Made by a program: the position numbers and the translations under genes. 9,157 nucleotides of DNA from Roseiflexaceae bacterium UBA965 (lineage in GTDB: Bacteria; Chloroflexota; Chloroflexia; Chloroflexales; Roseiflexaceae), in NCBI GenBank assembly GCA_002292925.1, contig DBCF01000027.1:1-9157 (forward strand). Reading direction: 5' to 3'. Below the pieces are notes generated by a model. The model saw only the letters and a list, made by a program, of their open reading frames with translations, did no database searches and was not told where the DNA came from. Shown in pieces: positions 6,666-9,157 of this stretch. Numbering within the stretch: the first letter of the stretch is position 1; every line of letters begins with the position of its first letter.

Positions 6666-6717
6666 CCCGTAGCACCACCGCACAAAAACGCAGTGTGCTA
6701 CGGGATTGACGTGCGGT
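6666..6717 (-). promoter_or_regulatory. Interleaved inverted repeats in the operon gap (switch or pseudoknot candidate)
   Basis: In transcript order, arm B' (6717-6711, ACCGCAC) begins right after the SDR stop codon, then A' (6704-6695, CCCGTAGCAC), B (6683-6677, GTGCGGT) and A (6675-6666, GTGCTACGGG). A' pairs with A over 10 bp, extended to 11 by 6705/6665. B' pairs with B over 7 bp. The pairings cross, so they are either mutually exclusive or form a pseudoknot. The start codon of the amidohydrolase lies 31 bases beyond the last arm. No T run follows, so this is not a plain terminator. A DNA operator reading of the 10-bp palindrome is also possible. Confidence 0.6.
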
Positions 6718-7509
6718 TTATGGCAGGGCGTTGGAGGCGGCACCGTCGATTAGGGTGGCAGTGCCGCTCATGTATGAAGCAGCTTCTGATGCCAAAAAGA
6801 CGATGAAATTGGCGAATTCGGCGGGTTCACCCAAGCGACCCATCGGGATTTGGCTCATCGAGGCTTGGCGCACTTGGTCGAGGCTGGTGTTGGAGCGGGT
6901 GGCTTGGGCGCGGTCGAGTTCTTCGATGCGCTCGGTGCCGATGCGACCGGGTCCTACCACGTGGACGAGTACGTTGTGCTGGGCTACTTCTCGGGCCAGT
7001 GATTTGGCCATGGCATTGACGCCAGCCCGCATCACATTCGACAAAATCAAGTTGGGGATGGGTTGGCGAATCGACGACGAGGCAATGGTCAGCAAGCGTC
7101 CGTAGTTGGACTGTTTCATGTGGGGCAACGCAGCGCGACTGACCCACACAAAGCTCATCAGGTTTTGATTAAACGCCGTCAACCATTGGGCATCGTTGAT
7201 GGCTTCAAATCCACCCGGAGGGGGGCCGCCGGCGTTGTGCAGGGCGATTTCGAGGCCGCCATGGCGTTCGACACAGGTGGCAATGACTTTTTGGATGTCG
7301 GCTTCGGTGTTGACATCGGCGGCCACGCCAATGACGTCGGCGCCGGTTTCGGCGCGAATTTTGGCGGCGGCTTCGTCGATGCGGGCTTGGTCACGGCTGG
7401 CGATGACTAATTTGACCCCTTCTTGGGCCAATCCGAGGGCACAGGCATAGCCGAGGCCACGACTGGCTGCAAACACAACGGCCCGTTTGCCGGTCAATCC
7501 GAGATTCAT
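6718..7509 (-). CDS. SDR-like protein with substituted catalytic Tyr/Lys (beta-ketoacyl-ACP-reductase-like subgroup)
   Basis: A 263-residue Rossmann-fold protein of the short-chain dehydrogenase/reductase superfamily. The nucleotide-binding region reads AASRGLG (14-20), where classical members have TGxxxGxG. LHNAGG (90-95) matches the NAG motif, and Ser144-146 sit at the catalytic-serine position. At the YxxxK site the protein reads SNVMR, so Ser157 replaces Tyr and Arg161 replaces Lys. This pattern fits the SDR subgroup described as 'BKR-like' that lacks a perfect catalytic tetrad. The C-terminal half is otherwise normal (MGRLGEPAEFANFIVFLAS, YMSGTATLIDG). It may bind NAD(P) and act through a different mechanism, or serve a non-redox role in the pathway. 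The start at 7509 has AAAGGAG (7523-7517) seven bases upstream, inside the end of the DapA-like gene, and overlaps that gene's TGA by four bases. An 82-bp gap follows. Confidence 0.88.
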   Translation of the reverse strand: MNLGLTGKRAVVFAASRGLGYACALGLAQEGVKLVIASRDQARIDEAAAKIRAETGADVIGVAADVNTEADIQKVIATCVERHGGLEIALHNAGGPPPGGFEAINDAQWLTAFNQNLMSFVWVSRAALPHMKQSNYGRLLTIASSSIRQPIPNLILSNVMRAGVNAMAKSLAREVAQHNVLVHVVGPGRIGTERIEELDRAQATRSNTSLDQVRQASMSQIPMGRLGEPAEFANFIVFLASEAASYMSGTATLIDGAASNALP

Positions 7510-8426
7510 GCGTGAGCTCCTTTGAAATGTTGAATGAGGCCTAAACGCGTCACAATATCGTGCAAATCGGCAATCACGTCGGCAGGCAACGGACTCGATG
7601 GCGCACGCACGTGGGCGTGGGCAATGGCTCCCCGTTGCATGTAGATATATTTCCGGATTGCCAAATTAATGCCTGGTTGGTTTTCATAACGAATGAGTGG
7701 ACACGCCTGATAAAAGGTCTGGGTGGCACCGTCAACATCACCAGCCGCCCATTGGTTGCAAATTGCGACCAGGATTTCGCTGAACCCAAAGCCTGTCATA
7801 CAACCATCGGCGCCATGGCGAAGTTCTTCGAGGAGCATATTGGCCCCCATACCCCCAAAAATAACCATGTCTGGGGCAGCGGCGCGCATACGGGTGGTTT
7901 TGGCGGGGGTTGGTTCTTCTTCGAGTTTGAGGTAATTACAGCCGGGCACGTCGCGGGCCAGATTGGCCAAAAAATCAACGCTCATCAAGACACCACTACT
8001 GATGGGGTGGTCTTGGACCACCACGGGGATGTCGACGGCGGCGGCGACGCGCTGATAGTGACTCCGCAAAGCGGCGTCGTTGGGTTTGGCGAGGCGAGGC
8101 GGTGCCACCATTAAGGCATCGGCACCCAGCTCGGCGGCGCGCTTGCTTAACGCCACACAACGGTCGGTGGCCACATGGCTGGTGCCAATACAGATTTTGA
8201 CGCGGCCAGCGGCGGCAGTGATGACGTCATCGATGATAACATCGCGTTCGGCATCACCTAATTTGTCGACTTCACCCATCACGCCCAGCATGGTGATGCC
8301 TTGGACGCCGAGGCCGACTAGCATATCGACCATGGTACCAAGGCTGGCCCGGTCGAGTTCGCCGGTGGGGAGAAACGGTGTGGGGGCAATCGTATAAGTC
8401 CCGTGTAAAAATGGATGACGTGGCAT
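7506..8426 (-). CDS. DapA-like Schiff-base lyase (dihydrodipicolinate synthase/N-acetylneuraminate lyase family)
   Basis: A 306-residue (beta/alpha)8-barrel protein of the class I pyruvate-aldolase family that includes DHDPS, NAL, KDG aldolase and related dehydratases. Length is typical. The Schiff-base lysine is Lys167 in YLKLEEEP. The GxxGE segment is GVMGE (48-52). The proton-relay tyrosine of the usual YNxP motif is absent: the protein reads VVVQDHP (135-141), with Gln138 near that place. It is therefore unlikely to be biosynthetic DHDPS; an aldolase or dehydratase acting on a keto acid in a degradation pathway is more plausible, with substrate unknown. The start at 8426 has AGGA (8437-8434) seven bases upstream and lies 16 bp after the AroM-like gene. 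The 3' end carries the ribosome site for the SDR gene and overlaps it by ATGA, so the two are translationally coupled. Confidence 0.88.
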   Translation of the reverse strand: MPRHPFLHGTYTIAPTPFLPTGELDRASLGTMVDMLVGLGVQGITMLGVMGEVDKLGDAERDVIIDDVITAAAGRVKICIGTSHVATDRCVALSKRAAELGADALMVAPPRLAKPNDAALRSHYQRVAAAVDIPVVVQDHPISSGVLMSVDFLANLARDVPGCNYLKLEEEPTPAKTTRMRAAAPDMVIFGGMGANMLLEELRHGADGCMTGFGFSEILVAICNQWAAGDVDGATQTFYQACPLIRYENQPGINLAIRKYIYMQRGAIAHAHVRAPSSPLPADVIADLHDIVTRLGLIQHFKGAHA

Positions 8427-8442
8427 GGCTACATCCTAATAA

Positions 8443-9096
8443 CTACATTTGATGGCGTAACATGTCGGTAATGACTTTGCCCAAATCTATTACGGGCAAC
8501 GGGAGTAATTGTTCGAGCGTTTGGACTTTGTCGAGCGGATGCCCCACATAATCGAGGATCAAACAATCGTTGTGTTGGTAGATCAGCTGTTCGCGAATCC
8601 AGGCGGCGAGTTCGACGGGGGGGAGTTGGGGGTCAACGAGGACGGTGGGTTGGAATCCCCGTTGCAACCATTTGCGATGGATGGGAATGGCTTGGGTTTG
8701 ACTCGGGCTGAGCACGGCAATCCGCTGAAATCCACGGATTTCGAGGATGGTGGTGACCATAGCAGTGGGTCGGTAGAGTGGTTTGGTGCTTTTGAGCATA
8801 TCAAACGGCCCCGCACACAACAACACACTCATATTTACATCTTGTTTTTCGACAGTCGCAATTGCTTTTTGCAACAGCGGTGCCAAAAACGCCTCAGAAA
8901 CCTCTACCAACGTGCCGTCACGTAAGCGAGTAGTGAGTAGATATTCGGCAGTAGTATCGTGTGGGATGTCTTGGGGTTGCACAAAATCGAGCGCGCCTGA
9001 TTCGATGTACTGGAAGAGCGAATTGGCTTTTTGCAGGGGTTTGACCAAATCGGGGCGAGGCGATTGTCCGATGATGATGGCACCGATTCGTGGCAT
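8443..9096 (-). CDS. AroM family protein (possible isomerase/racemase-like)
   Basis: A 217-residue soluble protein whose N-terminus (IGAIIIGQSPRPD, residues 4-16) carries the GQSPRxD signature of the AroM family. The biochemical function of that family is not established. Other visible marks are VLLCAGPF (91-98, Cys94), a central Rossmann-like half (GFQRIAVLSPSQTQ, 122-134) and CLILDYVGH (178-186). The two-lobed layout resembles Asp/Glu/hydantoin racemase-type proteins, which use two cysteines. Here one candidate (Cys94) is present but the second position reads Tyr183, so ordinary two-cysteine racemisation is doubtful. Length matches the family. The start at 9096 is supported by AAGGAG (9111-9106) nine bases upstream. 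It is the first operon gene visible, 16 bp before the DapA-like gene. A role preparing or isomerising the substrate of the amidohydrolase is inference from context. Confidence 0.82.
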   Translation of the reverse strand: MPRIGAIIIGQSPRPDLVKPLQKANSLFQYIESGALDFVQPQDIPHDTTAEYLLTTRLRDGTLVEVSEAFLAPLLQKAIATVEKQDVNMSVLLCAGPFDMLKSTKPLYRPTAMVTTILEIRGFQRIAVLSPSQTQAIPIHRKWLQRGFQPTVLVDPQLPPVELAAWIREQLIYQHNDCLILDYVGHPLDKVQTLEQLLPLPVIDLGKVITDMLRHQM

Positions 9097-9129
9097 GCGC
9101 TGATTCTCCTTGTGTGGGAGGATATCCCT

Positions 9130-9157
9130 CTGTGGATGGTGTAATTACCATCCACAG
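9130..9157 (-). promoter_or_regulatory. Perfect 11-bp inverted repeat upstream of the operon (candidate operator)
   Basis: CTGTGGATGGT (9130-9140) and ACCATCCACAG (9147-9157) are exact reverse complements separated by six bases. The centre contains TGGT...ACCA, reminiscent of GntR-type operators but with wider spacing. It lies 34 bases upstream of the AroM-like start codon. No T run follows it in the direction of the operon, so it is not a clear terminator for an upstream - strand gene. It runs to the window edge, so it may be longer. A terminator for a + strand gene is excluded because the antisense strand here is the operon start. Confidence 0.5.

Noticed and set aside
7560..8114. 184-codon + strand ORF opposite the DapA-like gene
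   Set aside because: Antisense shadow of a well-supported family member; no own start signal or recognised motif.
7506..8426. Lysine-biosynthesis dapA
   Set aside because: The YNxP tyrosine is missing and the operon context is not lysine biosynthesis.

Overview
The window looks like chromosomal DNA of a Gram-positive-like or monoderm environmental bacterium. The best guess is a member of the Chloroflexota (Herpetosiphon-like), because exported proteins there often end in long Thr/Pro/Arg-rich 'TxTRT' tails and coding DNA is of middling GC. This assignment rests on style, not on a marker gene. No rRNA, tRNA, CRISPR array, transposase or integrase was seen.

Left half (+ strand): the window opens inside the last 55 codons of an exported-protein gene (stop at 167-169), followed by a strong intrinsic terminator. 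A strikingly AT-rich stretch of about 340 bp follows, then a leader with two mini-ORFs that each have a good Shine-Dalgarno sequence. The second mini-ORF overlaps by ATGA the start of a 1229-residue secreted protein (703-4392). That protein has a signal peptide, an N-terminal carbohydrate-binding-like domain, seven cysteine-paired Ig-like repeats, an RCC1-type beta-propeller of about seven short blades, and a basic Thr-rich tail. The tail is about 91% identical at DNA level to the tail of the upstream gene, so the two are adjacent members of one surface-protein family. A perfect 15-bp hairpin terminator ends the gene.

Right half (- strand): five genes read towards the middle. In order of transcription they are an AroM-family protein, a DapA-like Schiff-base lyase, a non-canonical short-chain dehydrogenase-like protein, a cyclic-amide hydrolase of the dihydroorotase/allantoinase/hydantoinase class, and an HpcH/HpaI-type class II aldolase. 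Spacings are 16 bp, a 4-bp overlap, 82 bp and a 4-bp overlap, so they almost certainly form one operon. The set reads as a small-molecule catabolic pathway: a possible isomerase, a ring-opening amidohydrolase, an oxidoreductase-like protein and two mechanistically different C-C lyases. The substrate cannot be read from the sequence, and neither a transporter nor a regulator lies inside the window.

The two most notable non-coding signals are a pair of interleaved inverted repeats in the only real gap of the operon (6666-6717) and a perfect 11-bp palindrome upstream of its first gene (9130-9157), a candidate operator.
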